From Osedax frankpressi (Eukaryota; Annelida; Polychaeta; Sabellida; Siboglinidae), in assembly GCA_964035775.1 (NCBI GenBank), contig OZ038316.1, positions 23,755,987 through 23,819,986 on the forward strand: a DNA stretch of 64,000 bases, read 5' to 3'. The position numbers were made by a program, and so were the translations under genes. Below the pieces are notes generated by a model that saw only the letters and a list, made by a program, of their open reading frames with translations, searched no databases and was not told where the DNA came from. This document shows positions 44,886-57,462 of this stretch, one piece after another; position 1 is the stretch's first letter; every line of letters begins with the position of its first letter.

Positions 44886-46000
44886 TAGATAGAGTAGAGA
44901 GAGGAGAGTGGAGGTAGTGTGAAGATAGGATGAAGGTGAGCTATTTAAAATTCAGTGGTGGTTAAGGTGGTGGAGAAAAGAGAGGATAGGGGAAGAAGAA
45001 TTATGTAAGTTTAGTAGGGTCTGGTGAGGGTGAGAAAGGACCAGAGATGAGGTTGGGCTGAACTGAAAAAAAATATAACTGTAAGGTAGTGATTTACTTT
45101 TATATTGATGTATGAATTAATAACTTTATATTAGTTAAAAATTACTATATAAATATATCAATAGGGAATAGAATAATAAACATAGAAAATAGAATATATC
45201 TTAATATATTTAATCATTAAATTAAATTTATAATATTAATATTTATTAAAATAAATTATTAGATATTTACAAAAAAGTATGCATGTTTAATACCGTGAAT
45301 GGATAGTACGAGTAATTTGTTGAGTTTCATAGAAATCAGACGAGTTAAAAGCCCTTGAGAGATTGTCAAATATTCTTGATATATGAGACATTATAAAAGT
45401 TTTATTTGTTTATATATATATAATAAACTATGCATCTCATGTCTTTGATACAACTAATTTACAAAGAAATTGTGAATATTAAATTAATGATAGATATAGA
45501 TTTTTCTAAATAATTATAATAAGCCCTATAATTATTATAGTCATAATTACTATGACAAATCATTATCTAGACAAAATATCTTTATATATTTAATAATATT
45601 TTAATTTAAAATCAATATATTTTATTTATAACTTATTCTATGAAATTTAATAATTACATTATGTATAATTTGAGAAATACATACATAACAAAGCAATACA
45701 ACTACAAAGCAAATATAATGTGTATGTATCGTTTACAATAATATACGGTGACCTATCCATTTTCATAGAATCTGAGAACTGGCCATAAAATATACTTACT
45801 TACTTGACGTCTAAAATAAATAACAATAATACTTTTTCGCAAAAATACTATTGCAAAATCATGTTCACCAAACAATCCAACTCCCCTAATTCTAATCAAA
45901 AACATCTCGTCTGCATCATAAAGACATTATAGGTAATTCGTTATTGACTGGGAAATTTCTATGCAAAAAAAATCGTGACTTAACACTACTAGTTAACTAA

Positions 46001-46108
46001 CGTCCCATATCACAGCTATCACTAACCAAAATACTTGAAAAAATTGTTCATAGGCAACTATTAGACAATGAAAACATGCTTTTAAAAGGAATCATATTAC
46101 TGAAATGA
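46001..46108 (+). mobile_element. LINE reverse-transcriptase relic
   Basis: The frame RPISQLSLTKILEKIVHRQL then LDNENMLLKG matches the reverse-transcriptase block RPISLL...K.LEK.VHRQL of jockey/CR1-type non-LTR retrotransposons. DNA from about 45780 also looks like decayed coding sequence. No ends or other domains are placed. Confidence 0.7.
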
Positions 46109-46264
46109 TTATACGTAAGTAATCCATCTAAACTACAACTTTACTTAAACGCAAATAAAAACTGGATTAAGCATAACCACTTATTTTTAAACTATGCTAA
46201 AATATTTTGGTTAAGCAAATATAGATCATATGTAACTACAGACGGTTATAATTTATAGTAAAGG

Positions 46265-46480
46265 TGTAACCTACATGTTACAATCTATAGTACGCTCGTT
46301 ACTAATTATTAAAGACAATTTTATTATGCCATAAATGGTTACAAAATATAGTACACTTGTAACTAATCATTAAAATACAATTTTATTATGTTATAAATGG
46401 TTACAATTTATAATACACTTGTAACTAATTATTAAAATACAATTTTATAATGCCATAAATGGTTATAATTTAAAGTAAGC
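46265..46480. repeat. 62-bp tandem repeat
   Basis: Three to four copies (CCATAAATGGTTAC, TAGTACACTTGTAACTAAT, AAAATACAATTTTAT) with a spacing of 62 bp between ATAAATGG words, lying just after the LINE relic. Confidence 0.85.
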
Positions 46481-46704
46481 TTATAACTATTAAAGTGTTG
46501 GTTATATATGTACTAAAACAGTAACTAACAGGTTACAGATTATATTATCCTTGTAACTAATTCATACTTGTATCAATACCAAATATTAATTCACACATTA
46601 CTAGTATATATATTATTATTATAATATATATATATATTATATTATACAGTATATATAATATCTCATTATATATAATATATTATATAGAAAATTATATAAA
46701 ATAT

Positions 46705-47070
46705 TTAAAGTTTTACGAAACGTTGTACAAAAATCTGGATTAATTCCAGTACATTGTACCTAGTTACGAAACGTAATACAAAAATCCGGATTAATTCAAG
46801 TATATTGTACCTAGTTACGAAACGTAGTACAAAAATCTGGATTAATTCAAGTATATTGTACCTAGTTACGAAACGTAGTACAAAAATCCGGATTAATTCA
46901 AGTATATTGTACCTAGTTACGAAACGTAGTACAAAAATCCGGATTAATTCAAGTATATTGTACCTATTTACGAAACGTAATACAAAAATCCGGATTAATT
47001 CCAGTATATTGTACCTAGTTACGAAACGTAGTACAAAAATCCGGATTAATTCCAGTAGATTGTAACTAAT
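46705..47070. repeat. 51-bp minisatellite, about 7 copies
   Basis: Unit TAGTTACGAAACGTAGTACA followed by AAAATCCGGATTAATTCAAG and TATATTGTACC. Because 51 is divisible by three, it stays open for 103 codons as a 17-residue repeat (YLVTKRSTKIRINSSIL). No promoter or start context argues for expression. Confidence 0.95.
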
Positions 47071-47446
47071 TCGGTAACCTCATAAAACACTTCATTTGTT
47101 ACTAAGTATATAAACCTATCAATGTACTAGGTACGAAAACTAGACATGGGTTCCTGGGGAACTACTTATAAATAAGAATATATCAATGTACTACATTTAT
47201 ATTCAATACATATTATTTATATGAATTATATAATCTTATATCATTTATAAACAACATTTATGAGTTCTGTATTATTCTATATTACTATATATATATTTAT
47301 CAGGAATACAAAATAATATTTTATAGGAATATTATACAATCGTAAATATCTATGATATAAATCATAGGTATTTTAATTATATAACCTGCTAACTCGATGG
47401 TACATTAAAACAACATGAGTTCCGTTCTATTCATTAAACAGACGGG

Positions 47447-47468
47447 TATACATCCACGTGGATGTATA
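47447..47468. repeat. 22-bp perfect palindrome centred on CACGTG
   Basis: TATACATCCAC|GTGGATGTATA is perfectly self-complementary, with a canonical E-box at its centre. No gene start is visible beside it. Confidence 0.8.
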
Positions 47469-49598
47469 TCAAAGTGCATTGGCTCACTTTGGGGATACAC
47501 ACGTTTACGACAATAACTCGTGTATCGAAGCTTGTTTTTAGTTGATATTCATTAATGTGTCACGTCAACTTTCAACTCGAACATATCGAAGAGCTTTTGT
47601 TCTAGAATATGCTAGAGTAAGACCCAAGATTACCTTTAGGTAATCTTAGGTAGGACTATATATGTTCTTTGCATAGTCACTACGAGAACAATTGCTATTA
47701 GTCAAATTAGTGACAATTTTTTCGCATATATCAAAAGTAACAATGAAGTTAGGATAAAAAATAAAATAATAGGACGCGACTTTACTATCATGTATGATGT
47801 ATACATATTAGTCAATATAGCATAGTGCATATATAGCAGATATGATAACTGAAATCCACTGACAGTTGACTATATAAAACAACATCAACCAATACAACTT
47901 AAGCAGTTATCAGATTGATTATACTATTGTAATTTCTTTTAAGATCCATAACGTTATTAATAACTTTATTAAACGTATATAACTCTTTAAATTAAACATA
48001 AACATTTTTGGATATTACATAATTAATATGGATACGCTTCGATTTTATAAATCATCATTTTCTCGCCTCGTTTCATAAATATATGTGTATTGTTAAGGGT
48101 TATTATTTATATATATATTATTATATTATTACCCAAGATTACTAATAGCCAAGTTAATCTATGGATATTATTATTTAAATGTGGATATATTATATATTTT
48201 ATATATGTATTGCATATTAAGTTATACAAATTGTGTAATAAAAGTTAGAACCAGTCCCTATCAGTAGGTGACTTTTATTATACGACTTATTGGATAAACA
48301 AAATAGTAGTGAATTCATAATAATCAGAAATTTAAATGAAAAATATTAAGTATAAAAAAGCATGTATCCTATATAATAATCGGTAAGGATATTGGATACC
48401 TATTGACGGTAATACATAATCTATCCGGCACACAAATAAAAATCGTCTACTATTATGTAATGAAATTCCAATAACGAAATAGTCAAATCCTCATCAATAT
48501 GGATATAAAAGTTAAATTATTCTACGGAAAACACATACAAGAATTCATAAACTATATATACAACTTTTCCATGGATTCTAACCCAATGAAAATTGTCAGA
48601 ACAATGTTAAAATAAAGATAAGATATCAATGGCAACAAAAACTATGATAAAATTACGAATCATATGTATACACAGAATCATATAAATTAATATTAAGTTA
48701 ACATATCGGTTGTATATGTTAATTGAGTTATTAGTTATTAGTTAATTGTTCACTATATGGATATGCAACATGGAATTTACTGGATTGTCTACGAAATAGC
48801 TCATAATTTCTAGAGTATACTCTAATCACTTCAAAGAATGTAAATAATAATATATAGATAGTGGAAACCAATAATTTAATTTCGCAGAAGGTTCAGATCT
48901 GGTAGACCACTATGAGCCATTCGTGAACACAATAGTAAAATAAGCTAACTTGATTTGGTGTTATAAGAAGCCCGATATTCTATCAAAAACAATTCTTCGA
49001 GGGACCGTCTGAGGAAATAAAAATATATCCAGATCAGGGATGTCGTTAGGATTGGACTTGAAACTCGACATGCGATTTATTGGACAATAGACTGACGAAA
49101 AAGGAAATTGATGCGTTCATCGTATCTTCTTGTTTTTGCCAAGATAAATAAACTAAAGTGATCTAATATTCTTATTGAATATACATGTCTTTGATGTCTT
49201 TGGTAAATACATTTTTTATACGATTTTTGAATTTTTAAATTTAATTAAATTATTACCATACACTTATGTAATACAGGTATGTAATATACTTTTCGAAATT
49301 AAATAAATTGTGTAATCAAACAAACGGGGAGTAAAATTGCTTACTTTACGTGCGTCCACGAAATCAGATATACAACTATCTAATAAATAGATATCAATCC
49401 ATCGACCGCATAACATATTTCATTGATTGTTATATAAGTAAATGTATACATATATATAAATACATATAAATTGTTATATGTTAGTGTTACTTTCCACGAT
49501 ACATGTACATAAATATATACTATTATTTATCTTATTGATTGAATGATATATATTATAAAATAACTTTGTTTTGAAGAGTATTAATTGCGTATAAGTAA

Positions 49599-49644
<46 letters not shown>

Positions 49645-50509
49645 CATATATCTTATTGAATATTATGATATCTTATATTCAAATAATGATATTTTTTATA
49701 AATATTATATTTATAGAGTTTAAACTGTCAAATATGTACTACTATTTACTGTACTGGACTAATTGTACTCAGTAAAGGGACTAAGCGTATCATTTTGCTA
49801 CTCAATATGCTATAGGATGTTTTTAAGGCATTCTAATCAAAGCAATTACACCACATGCAATCATCCATATATGGTGTCGGGTATAAATTGCTATTAATAT
49901 TAGATTAGATTAGCTGACGAAATTTATCATTCTGGAATTAATTGGTGGAATTAACTCATTTGGGAGATGTGATTTTAAAATTCAAAATTTATAATTAATT
50001 ACATTGTTATATATAATTTTAATATTTAAAAATATTTTTGTTTTATAATCATTATTTATCAAAGACAATCAAATTGTCTGCAATGTTATAAAATATAAAA
50101 ATACTTTTATTATCTTAAGGGAATACATTACGTATATTTAATTATCAATAAATACCGGTACTATGATATAGAAGAGATAGGCGACCAAGAGATAATCTTG
50201 GTAATCTTGAGATTTAATAATAAAGTAGCATCTATGTTACTTTGAATTACTACTTCGTGTGTTGAACCCCGACTTTTTGAAACTAAGTCGGAGTGAGTAA
50301 TTTTAAGTCTTCTATAACTTTCTTTATTATCTTTTGAACTTGGATATTTATTCAGGTGATGTTTTATAAACAGCTATTACATGCATGTGAGAAATTGGAT
50401 CTTTATGTTCTTTTTGGAGTATTTTTTATGTTCTACCTCATTGTAATGAAGCATGTTTTGTATTCAATTTATTTTATATAACTAACTCTTGTTACTATTT
50501 TCCTTTTAC

Positions 50510-50632
50510 ACATATATATAAATATATATATATATATATAAATATTTATATATATATAAATATATATATATATGAGATATATATATGAGATATATATATG
50601 AGATATATATATGAGATATATATATATATATA
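50510..50632. repeat. (TA)n with ATATATATGAG units
   Basis: A TA-rich run containing about four tandem copies of a 14-bp ATATATATGAGATA unit. Confidence 0.85.
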
Positions 50633-51452
50633 TATATCATAATATCATGCTAAGTTCAATCACTATTATATAATATGTATTCTTAGAAACAACATAAATG
50701 TAACTATATTAATTAAATGCAGTATATCCTCTAGTATTTGTGTTTCACATTGTCCTGTTGTAAATAGCCGTGCTTGTTATTTACCAAGTGATTCATATTG
50801 AGTTGATCTTGTTACAATAATATTCGCTGTTTGAGATATATGTTGGAGATGTACACAATATCTACCATATTTACCCGTTAGCTCCTCTCAATCTACCTTT
50901 TAAGTCCACCCTATCCAACCCTAAACTCTACCCTATCCATCTCTCAGCTTCGCTGTATGGAGCTAAGATTCCTATATGTGTAACACCTTTTTAAAATCTT
51001 TAGTTATATAACTAGTAAAATATTTTCAGCTTTACCAATTTATAAGATTACTATATTATAAGTATTATATTTTTTAATATTAGTTATTAATCATAAGTTA
51101 TTTATGTGTTCCTATAATGTCTACAGAATATATTCTATAGTAACAACATATAATTAGTAATATATAAATGTTATAATAAGTTGATGTTTATAAAAAGGCA
51201 TTATTACTCAAATAGATTAGCAGTAGATTTTATATTTGATTTAGTTTCAGATGTCCTAGTAAAATATATCTCACATAGTTAATGTTGACAAATATATAAA
51301 TGTAACTAATTCTTATGATTCTGCATACACTCATATATATACACAATTGTACACCAATATACAAATACGCACACACATGCTCGCAAATACATACACATAC
51401 ACACACGCACACATACTTATATATACACACATACACACACCCACTCATGCAG

Positions 51453-51536
51453 ACTCATAAACAAATGACTTGCAAAAAGACTTTCAACACAGTAATGGTG
51501 GTGGGAGCCGGTGTCATGGGAGCTGGTATAGCATTG
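51453..51536 (+). CDS. Hydroxyacyl-CoA dehydrogenase exon with GxGxxG
   Basis: MTCKKTFNTVMVVGAGVMGA then GIAL, donor GTTAGA. ATG at 51465; the frame is also open back to an acceptor-like CATGCAG. No mitochondrial presequence precedes the Met here. Confidence 0.75.
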
Positions 51537-53857
51537 GTTAGACGATATATATGTTGTGACTACAGCCTACCAACTATCTAACTACCTATTAACCAACTAC
51601 CTAACTACCTAACCAACTACCTATAATTTAATTAAAAAAAATGTAATTGTTGAATATATTCTATAATTTTATATCTACTATTTTTTACTATTTATTAATA
51701 TATATGTATATATACATGATAGGATACCTATTTGTTATAATAAATATAGTAACAAAATGTCAGGCCATTTTTTGATCTGGCTTATTCGAAATTTACCAAT
51801 CTTAATTATATAATTTAATTGAAAATAATATTTAATATGATTTCTATAAATAATAACTATTCTCATTTTGAGGTTTTAATTTTGTAATCACTAAAGTATG
51901 CAAAAATTCATTTTATTTTTCAAATATTGTATTAAAAATATATTACTTTAGTTTATGGGAAATAACCTATTAAATAAAGTAAAATAAGATATTTGGAAAA
52001 TCCTTAGTTATATTATGCTATTCGAAGAATGAAATTTAGTTTTTATAATATTAATATCACTTTTTCAGATTAATAATTAAATATTACTTATTTATGACAA
52101 ATTAAAACCATTTTACATTCATTTATTAGTAAAACCGTTTGATGTATTTTTTACAATTATTTTATACCAAGTAAATTAAATTATCAAATTGATATAAATT
52201 ATATGTTTAAAACATTAAAACATAAATATAATTCTGTATCTTTTCAATATAAATAAAATGTTTAATATTATAAAAAATAAATCCATGTGAATTGTTTGCT
52301 GGCTAGCTGAATACCAGCTGTAATATAGCTGATAATTATAATTATATGTTAACATACATATAATTAAAAAGTATACAATAATAAATAATCATAACAAATT
52401 TTACTTACCCAGGAAACAATCTAATTCATTTTAGTTTAATTGTTATAAAATAAGAGTGAAAATATATTTTATTTGTATTAAAAATGTGTTAGGTTTATTT
52501 TTTATATAGAATAATTGCATAAGATTGTACAATACTTATATCATCTGGTTTCTTGGATCCCGGAAACAATCCAGGCAATTTAATTTTTAAAATTTCATAA
52601 TTTAATTTTTGTTAACCAAAATTTGTAGTAACACATGAAAGAATGATTAATAATTTTATAAAACCATTACATCATTCAGTTTGCTTGGAAGTATGCAATA
52701 TAATTACGAATGTTAACAGTTACATTATGTAAATTTGTTTATTGAATGATATTTTTGCAAACAACTTAAGAAATCAGATGACGTAACTATTATAAATTAT
52801 TATTTAATTATTTTAAATTAAATATAATTATAATTCAATTTAAATACAAATAAAATGTATGTTCTCTTTTATTATATAAAAAAAACCCAAATGACCTGGA
52901 TGATTTCTTGGGGATTATTCTAAGGGCCCGGATTATATCATTACTTTGAATTCGTATAGAATAATCCAGCCTTCATTGTGAATAGACTCATGGTGCCTTT
53001 CATTCTCGAAGCGTTGGCTATGTATGCAAGAGGTGAGTGGGGAAGAGCGAGTTAGATGTGGTTAGTTAACTGGGGAGGAGGGGTTAGAAGGGATTGTGGA
53101 AATTGGTTAGGTGGCGTTATAGAGGTGAGATAGTAGTGGATAAGTTTGTTATGATTTTAGGATTTGCTGGCTCCATTTAGGTCTGGGTTTCGGTAAGAAA
53201 TAATACCTACAAATTTTGAATCGAATGTTTTGTGTTTTATCGACTAATTTCAAAACCGCTATGTTCGTATGAGTCTTGGTCCTACTCCCGCGGTTTAATA
53301 CTTTCGCCGATCACCAGGGGATGCCAGCTATCAAGACATCGACAAAGCGATGTGTAAAGCGGTTGGCATGCAGATTGGACCGTTTCGAATAGCCGACCTC
53401 ATCGGGTTGAAAAACATTCTGCTATTGGTCAACGGTAAGTCCGTTGGAGTAAGTTGTGCAATGTGTTGCGGACATACTGGTCACTGACCAGTGGTCAGCC
53501 TTATTGCGGTGATGTCACGGCCGTGCTTTCATAAATACATGCGACGATAGAATGCAATCTATTTTTTATCTCCTCAAATAATAGTCATATGATTATTAAT
53601 TATTAGTTATATAATTATTAGTCGTAACGATAATTAATTACGATTCTCGCGATAACCTTTATTATATATTGCGATTGAGCTCCGAGCTCAGGTTTTCACT
53701 TCTAATAATGTTCTGTTTCGCAGAGATGATTAATCGTTTGCCTGGATTAGACATGTCGAATATTCAAATTCTGAAGGACATGGTTGCTGAAGGTAGACTC
53801 GGGAAAAAGAGTGGTCGCGGATTTTACCAATATTCAGCGCTTAAATCTTCCCTGTAA
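51453..53857 (+). CDS. 3-hydroxyacyl-CoA dehydrogenase, central exons missing
   Basis: The family oxidises L-3-hydroxyacyl-CoA with NAD+ in beta-oxidation. Exons: 51453-51536, 52960-53032, 53318-53434, 53724-53857, all phase-consistent. The first has TVMVVGAGVMGAGIAL, the dinucleotide-binding GxGxxG. The rest is the C-terminal dimerisation domain: NPAFIVNRLMVPFILEALAM, RGDASYQDIDKAM, GPFRIADLIGL and GRLGKKSGRGFYQY. The roughly 170 residues between (rest of the Rossmann fold, catalytic His-Glu pair) have no counterpart in the 1.4-kb AT-rich intron. The flanking junctions are both phase 0, so direct splicing would give a short protein of about 120 residues without a catalytic site. The C-terminus SSL is a weak peroxisome-signal-like tripeptide. 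Decayed gene, exon loss, or assembly collapse. Confidence 0.8.
52400..52930. repeat. Dispersed repeat with ATCATCTGGTTTCTTGG / CCAGGAAACAATC words
   Basis: Several copies lie in the dehydrogenase intron: CCCAGGAAACAATCTAATTC (52408), TATCATCTGGTTTCTTGGAT (52540), CGGAAACAATCCAGG (52561), GAAATCAGATGACGTAA (52771), ATGACCTGGATGATTTCTTG (52892). Related words occur at 31929-32310 (CATCTAGTTCATTTTAG, CCCAAGAAACCAGATGG) and near 16271. Copies occur in both orientations, which suggests a short AT-rich interspersed (MITE-like) family. Confidence 0.45.
52960..53032 (+). CDS. Hydroxyacyl-CoA dehydrogenase exon (FIVNRL)
   Basis: NNPAFIVNRLMVPFILEAL then AMYAR; the acceptor is TTCGTATAG and the donor GTGAGT. 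This is the start of the C-terminal domain. Confidence 0.88.
53318..53434 (+). CDS. Hydroxyacyl-CoA dehydrogenase exon (GPF block)
   Basis: GDASYQDIDKAMCKAVGMQ, then IGPFRIADLIGLKNILLLVN; phase 1-1 with donor GTAAGT. Confidence 0.9.
53724..53857 (+). CDS. Hydroxyacyl-CoA dehydrogenase last exon
   Basis: EMINRLPGLDMSN, then LKDMVAEGRLGKKSGRGFYQ, YSALKSSL and TAA. The acceptor is TCTGTTTCGCAG. G.LG.KSG.GFY is the signature end of the family. Confidence 0.9.
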
Positions 53858-54046
53858 AGTATATTATAATTGCTTCTTAATTCTGAGTATATTTATTTTA
53901 CCTTTATCTATAACTAATATATTTATATCCCAATATTTATATTACCAACCACAAATCTTGTAACCTAAAACTAAAATTATACCTAGATTTACGATTGAAT
54001 TATAAATTAATAATATTGCAATACTTATTGAATTTAAATTCATGTT

Positions 54047-54052
54047 AATAAA
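54047..54052 (+). terminator. Candidate poly(A) signal of the dehydrogenase gene
   Basis: AATAAA 190 nt after the stop codon, in very AT-rich DNA, so chance occurrence is possible. Confidence 0.4.
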
Positions 54053-54320
54053 AAATATATATCAATAAATATGTATTGACATTTTTTAATTATTTTATAA
54101 ATTTTGTTTATGTTAAGTTTCTTTTACATTTATAATTCTACTTGATAATTATAGATATTTTAAATTTGATAAAATGAAGAATAATTAATATTAGATGGAA
54201 TAGTAATTTGTAGTTTTACACTACTTTTAAATCACTTGCAATCTCTCTCAAACCTCTTCGGACTTTCTAAGAACAAATGTTCTAAATAAAAAACGTAACT
54301 ATTAGAATATCGTTTTCCAG

Positions 54321-54430
54321 CACTTATTTGCCAATTTACTAGCAATTCTGATTATTCAACTGAAGAAATCGATAAGAAAACTCCACCTGGTAATGAACAA
54401 GTATATGTTGATGGAATTTTCAAATCTTAA
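54321..54430 (+). CDS. Candidate terminal exon, gene unknown
   Basis: After a good acceptor (ATATCGTTTTCCAG) a phase-1 frame runs for 35 codons: LICQFTSNSDYSTEEIDKK, TPPGNEQVYVDGIFKS, TAA. The composition is protein-like. It is 460 bp past the dehydrogenase stop on the same strand, so it might be an alternative 3' exon or part of another gene. Confidence 0.3.
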
Positions 54431-55323
54431 TATATCTAGATTTTATTATAGAAAACCCACTTTTAAATAATTTATATATATTCACCTATAGAATTTCCCA
54501 CAAATACGAAAGTACACTAATAGGTTAATACATTACTTATCTTCGCAAGTTCAAATATTTCCGTTATATAATGGTTACTCTTAAGTTTAAGCCATATTAT
54601 ATTGTGAGAGTAATTGGTTTTGTATAGGATATGAATATTTATATATATAATATATTATATATAATTTCAGTTTTAAATTCTTTTTGAATTTATTATATTT
54701 TAATTATATTTATTAGTTATTAAGTGCATTCCATTTGCAATTTAACACTAGTAATATCTTAAATAAGAAATTTAAGAGTATATAATAATGGATGTACTGT
54801 ACTGCATTGAGCAGTGCAAACTTCAGACCAGGACATTAGTATATACTTACATAATGTTATATAACAGTATATGAAATGTAGCTCAACTTTCTGTGTAGCA
54901 GGAAAGTATGTGGGTATTTAAATGATATAAAATTTGGTTGGTTTTTTTTACAGTCTAAATGTTCCAAAATAAATTTACCGTATCGAAAATCATAACACGA
55001 ATTTCATTCTCCATTCGGAAGATATTACAATTACAGAAATAGTTTGTTAATATTCTCCCTTGTGAGTATTTAATACAAGGATATATTATGAACTACAAAA
55101 TCACTTTATCTTATCATTTGGCGAAATTTAAGTTATCTCAGTATCTCATTTGCAGGTATATCAATAAATAGGTTTAACTTACATTTCAATTGCCTGTAAT
55201 TTGAAACACTAGAAAATATATATTTTAACTATTATAAATATGCAATTATTTAGAAAATGTTGAGCATGATTCATGTAAATATATATATAACATTGTATTT
55301 ACGTTGTATTTATAGATTACTTA

Positions 55324-55378
<55 letters not shown>

Positions 55379-55780
55379 TATATACATATATATACGAATA
55401 ACAAAGTTGAAAACATTAACATATTCACTATTTTTATACTGATTATTTTTTCTAGAATTGTACAATATATATATATATATATTATACATATATATTTTAA
55501 ATATATATAAATATCTATTAAACTGTAATAATGATAACTTAAATGGTAGTCTATAATTGGAACAGTAATTACGACCCATTAGCCAACACTATAATCTACT
55601 CGGATATTTATCCTAGACTATATATACTTTCTTTATCCGACGATTAAATATTCTCTCATACCCTATATGAGTCATTCAATATTAGCATTATGGTGTCATG
55701 CTTGACGGAGTATGAAAGTAAACACCGTTCATTTGCGTAATGCCACTCGAACTGTTTGGTGCTTATCCTCTCGATACTAG

Positions 55781-55904
55781 ATGCACTTCCGTTACGCAAA
55801 CAACATAGCGTACCTGTATCCGGGTCGGCCTCTTCTCCAGTTTATAACGGATTGCCTAATAGTAATAATCTTGAATAATTTGCTCAGCGAGAAATCGAAA
55901 TCAG
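55781..55904 (+). CDS. Candidate exon ending at a GTAAGC donor, gene unknown
   Basis: In a GC-richer patch (55590-56000), MHFRYANNIAYLYPGRP continues into a hydrophobic FITDCLIVIILNNLL and then KSKS at TCAG|GTAAGC. A second frame over the same bases (LDALPLRKQHSVPV) looks equally plausible, so the coding status is uncertain. Confidence 0.22.
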
Positions 55905-56370
55905 GTAAGCCCATAGTTCAGACCATAGTGCGGACCATAGTTCATACCGGCTATGCACGCGTTACATACATTGTGTACAGCATTCTCGGGGCCAATTTAT
56001 AGTATTTGTAGTATTTGTATTCGAGCTGTCTGCCATCAGTTGAATTATCTATATAATATGCCTGCAACGAGAACGCGAACTAGGCGCCTCGTCTGAATAA
56101 TGCATGTGAAAATGCATCTAGATATATTATATCTATTCGCCGTCTTTCACTGACCCCATGGTACTATATAGCGGATGCATCTACATTTAGAATAAACACC
56201 ACCAGCTATCGATTAACGATATAATATATATAGCGTTTATACTATATAAAATATTATAATCTAATAAAGTATGCCATACTATACGGGTTATACTTTATGA
56301 CTATACCATACAATATAATATAATGTAATATACAATATATATATATATATATATATATAGTATAGTATAG

Positions 56371-56402
<32 letters not shown>

Positions 56403-56746
56403 TCCTTTCAAACGATAATTATGTAATTATATAAAATATTTAGCATATAAGTTATTCTACTAATTTTCAATATTAATAAATATATCGCATACTTTAGAAT
56501 TGTAAGTCTCTAATTTTGTTCTCCAATTCGACATTGTATAGCCCATTAAATATTGTAATCTACTTAACTGATAACATACAATCTATAGTCGAACTATATG
56601 GAGTATATATGCATTGCATATGAATACATGTTATAATACATATCATATGATAAACAACGTAAAACGCCGATTTACGAATGAGTCTGGCAAAATAGCAAAA
56701 AAAATAGCGAAACTCATTATCCTTATTTACGACTAATGTGTTTGTA

Positions 56747-56800
<54 letters not shown>

Positions 56801-57462
56801 CTGTATATATTTATATATATGTATATATATATAAGAACATTTAATAGGATATATTCAATTCGTATCTTCATTGCAAATACTGCAATTTTTCATACAAAGA
56901 TTAAACAAAAATATAGCTGTTTTTAGGTATATGTTATCTATGTAATCTATATTTTATCTATGCTATATTATATCTATGCTATATTGTATGTGTTGTATTC
57001 TTCATATGGTTATCAATAAAGACTAAATCTCCAGTTCTCTATTAAATAACAGTTTTACTATAATCACAAATACGTTCACGTCTGGTCTAAAATATATAAC
57101 TTTTTATATCGTAGGCACATATTCTAGCCACAGTACTGTATTTGTTCTACTATTGATAATTAATAACTAATAAGGTGTTAATTTGGCATAGGTTTATGGT
57201 TTATTAAACAAAAAATAATAGTAAAATTAATTACTAAATTAATTGACTAAATTAATTTACTGCCGATATGATAATAAGTAAACTCTAATGATTCGCTGCT
57301 TTATTCCAAAAAAAGCTTTAAAACACGCCTTTCTAAAAAATAAGCGTACTTCTAAAAATCTAAATCTTACGCACTCCCCTTTTCACATTTTCATCTCTTC
57401 TTATATCTCGCAATTTCCAACTATTAATTACCGCGATATTACGGTACCCGTCTCTAATCTAA

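Noticed and set aside
47860-47900. TATA-like CTATATAAAAC as a promoter
   Set aside because: TATA-like words are frequent in this AT-rich DNA and no first exon or CpG-rich context follows.
48889-48943. Possible short exon GSDLVDHYEPFVNTIVK after an acceptor-like TTTCGCAG
   Set aside because: Only 17 codons, no partner exon and no recognised family; surrounding sequence looks like a decayed element.
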